Part shown: piece by piece, positions 63,324-64,000 of the stretch
How positions within the stretch are numbered: the stretch's first letter is position 1
Layout of the letters: each line of letters starts with the position of its first letter
Origin: Thermoproteus uzoniensis 768-20
Lineage (GTDB): Archaea; Thermoproteota; Thermoprotei; Thermoproteales; Thermoproteaceae
Length of the DNA stretch: 64,000 bases
Direction: 5' to 3'
NCBI RefSeq assembly: GCF_000193375.1
Contig: NC_015315.1
Coordinates: forward strand, 1,310,622-1,374,621
The notes under the pieces: generated by a model
The model's input: only the letters and a program-made list of their open reading frames with translations
Databases searched by the model: none
Told to the model about the DNA's origin: nothing
Program-made: the position numbers and the translations under genes

Positions 63324-64000
63324 GTGGCCGCAGAGGTAAGAGAGGCGATTGTAAAGACGGGGGCAGAGGTGGAGGACGGAGTATTGGCCACTATGCCTAG
63401 GAGTTTAAAATACACAGCGGCTCAGATAAGATCTATAATAGAATCATATAAAAGCTCAGATATATCTACTATTATTAATAATTTATCAAATATAAGAAAT
63501 ATTGAAGATGTGATACTATATATTACAATATTATCATATCTAGTAGGTAATAACATCAAGGGCAATGGGATGTTGGAAGCGTACTCCCGAGAGTTCGAGA
63601 AAATGGACAGCATATCAGCATCCAAGCTGAGACACCTTCTTACCAATGTATTGGGCGAGGAGGCTCCGATAAATATACATGTAAATAAAATTTTAAAGAT
63701 TATAGAATTTCTAAAACATAAAAAGGGGACATATCTCTGGATATTAAAAGAAAAACGATTAGATAGATTTGAGAAAGATGTGAGAGAATTTGTCTTCGAA
63801 AACAACGGTGGTTATTCTATCGATAGAGGAATTAAGTTATTTATAAGAATTTTTATAGATAAAAATACTATTCCTCTTGCATATAAAATAGCTTATAATA
63901 AAAATGAAGTTAGAAAATATAAAATACATGGGGATTTCTACACCACCCTTGTTGCCATGCGTAGCGGCTCCTTCGAGGACGTCGATTCGCCGACCGCCTC
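63324..64000 (+). CDS. Hypothetical protein, runs off the window end
   Basis: An open frame from GTG 63324 (VAAEVREAIVKTGAEVEDGVL) continues to the last base, at least 225 codons. It is helical, rich in Ile, Lys, Asn and Ser, with segments such as 'LYITILSYLVGNN' and 'LEAYSREFEKMDSISASKLRHLL'. Most of it (63425-63540 and 63670-63930) is AT-rich with short GC-balanced islands between. The layout faintly resembles helical DNA-glycosylase-like proteins, but I cannot assign it. Confidence 0.55.
   Translation, partial: MAAEVREAIVKTGAEVEDGVLATMPRSLKYTAAQIRSIIESYKSSDISTIINNLSNIRNIEDVILYITILSYLVGNNIKGNGMLEAYSREFEKMDSISASKLRHLLTNVLGEEAPINIHVNKILKIIEFLKHKKGTYLWILKEKRLDRFEKDVREFVFENNGGYSIDRGIKLFIRIFIDKNTIPLAYKIAYNKNEVRKYKIHGDFYTTLVAMRSGSFEDVDSPTA

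Overview
The window is chromosomal DNA of a hyperthermophilic crenarchaeon of the Thermoproteales, close to Thermoproteus or Pyrobaculum. The evidence is a linked 16S-23S rRNA operon with archaeal 16S ends and no tRNA in the spacer, tRNAs with short non-canonical introns, archaeal information-processing genes (family B polymerase, DnaG-type primase, TFE, MBF1, thermosome, two Lsm proteins, aCPSF1, L37e, S17e), Pyrobaculum-type PaREP families, a futalosine menaquinone pathway, and many leaderless genes with a TATA box about 24 bases before the start codon.

Layout. 0-4.2 kb: a Trm112-like protein, then a secreted beta-helix protein and phosphoesterase whose codon style changes part-way, next to a broken HEPN-MNT toxin-antitoxin pair. 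4.4-13.2 kb: intron-bearing tRNA-Lys, a retropepsin-like protease, V-ATPase subunit I, an HTH regulator divergent from a quinol NO reductase, a VWA protein, an MFS carrier and an MscS channel. 13.2-16.7 kb: a graveyard of decayed genes, a PaREP1 gene and a VapBC pair with a frameshifted toxin. 16.8-21.7 kb: the rRNA operon on the minus strand, with processing stems visible. 21.7-27.6 kb: dihydroorotase and a menaquinone cluster (two radical SAM enzymes, MqnA, MqnD) followed by a VUT-type transporter. 27.6-37.1 kb: two divergently transcribed secreted acid-protease families (S53 sedolisin and A5 thermopsin), an MBL-fold protein, a GIY-YIG nuclease, a sirtuin, a membrane Lon-like protease, an HhH glycosylase and a radical SAM protein.

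37.3-40.2 kb is the most unusual part. A tRNA-Thr(UGU) with two introns is followed by an insertion carrying PaRep2b (with a LAGLIDADG-like motif), PaRep2a (with a GIY-YIG-like pattern), and nine 24-bp iterons arranged as two outward-facing dyads. It ends in a second tRNA 3' fragment, apparently from a different Thr isoacceptor and carrying its own intron. I read this as a tRNA-targeted mobile element.

40.2-64 kb is dense housekeeping: PUA protein, MBF1-HflX-TFE-PAC2, archaeosine transglycosylase with an Lsm protein, RpoG, a TFB-like protein with a secretion-type ATPase and a membrane protein, thermosome, S17e-FKBP-proteasome-aCPSF1, Lsm-L37e, PolB, DnaG, MetAP, a Ser/Thr kinase-FHA pair, a molybdopterin block (MoaA, ModE-like, duplicated MoaC) and cytidine deaminase. 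Many of these genes contain sharply bounded AT-rich patches inside otherwise GC-rich coding sequence.
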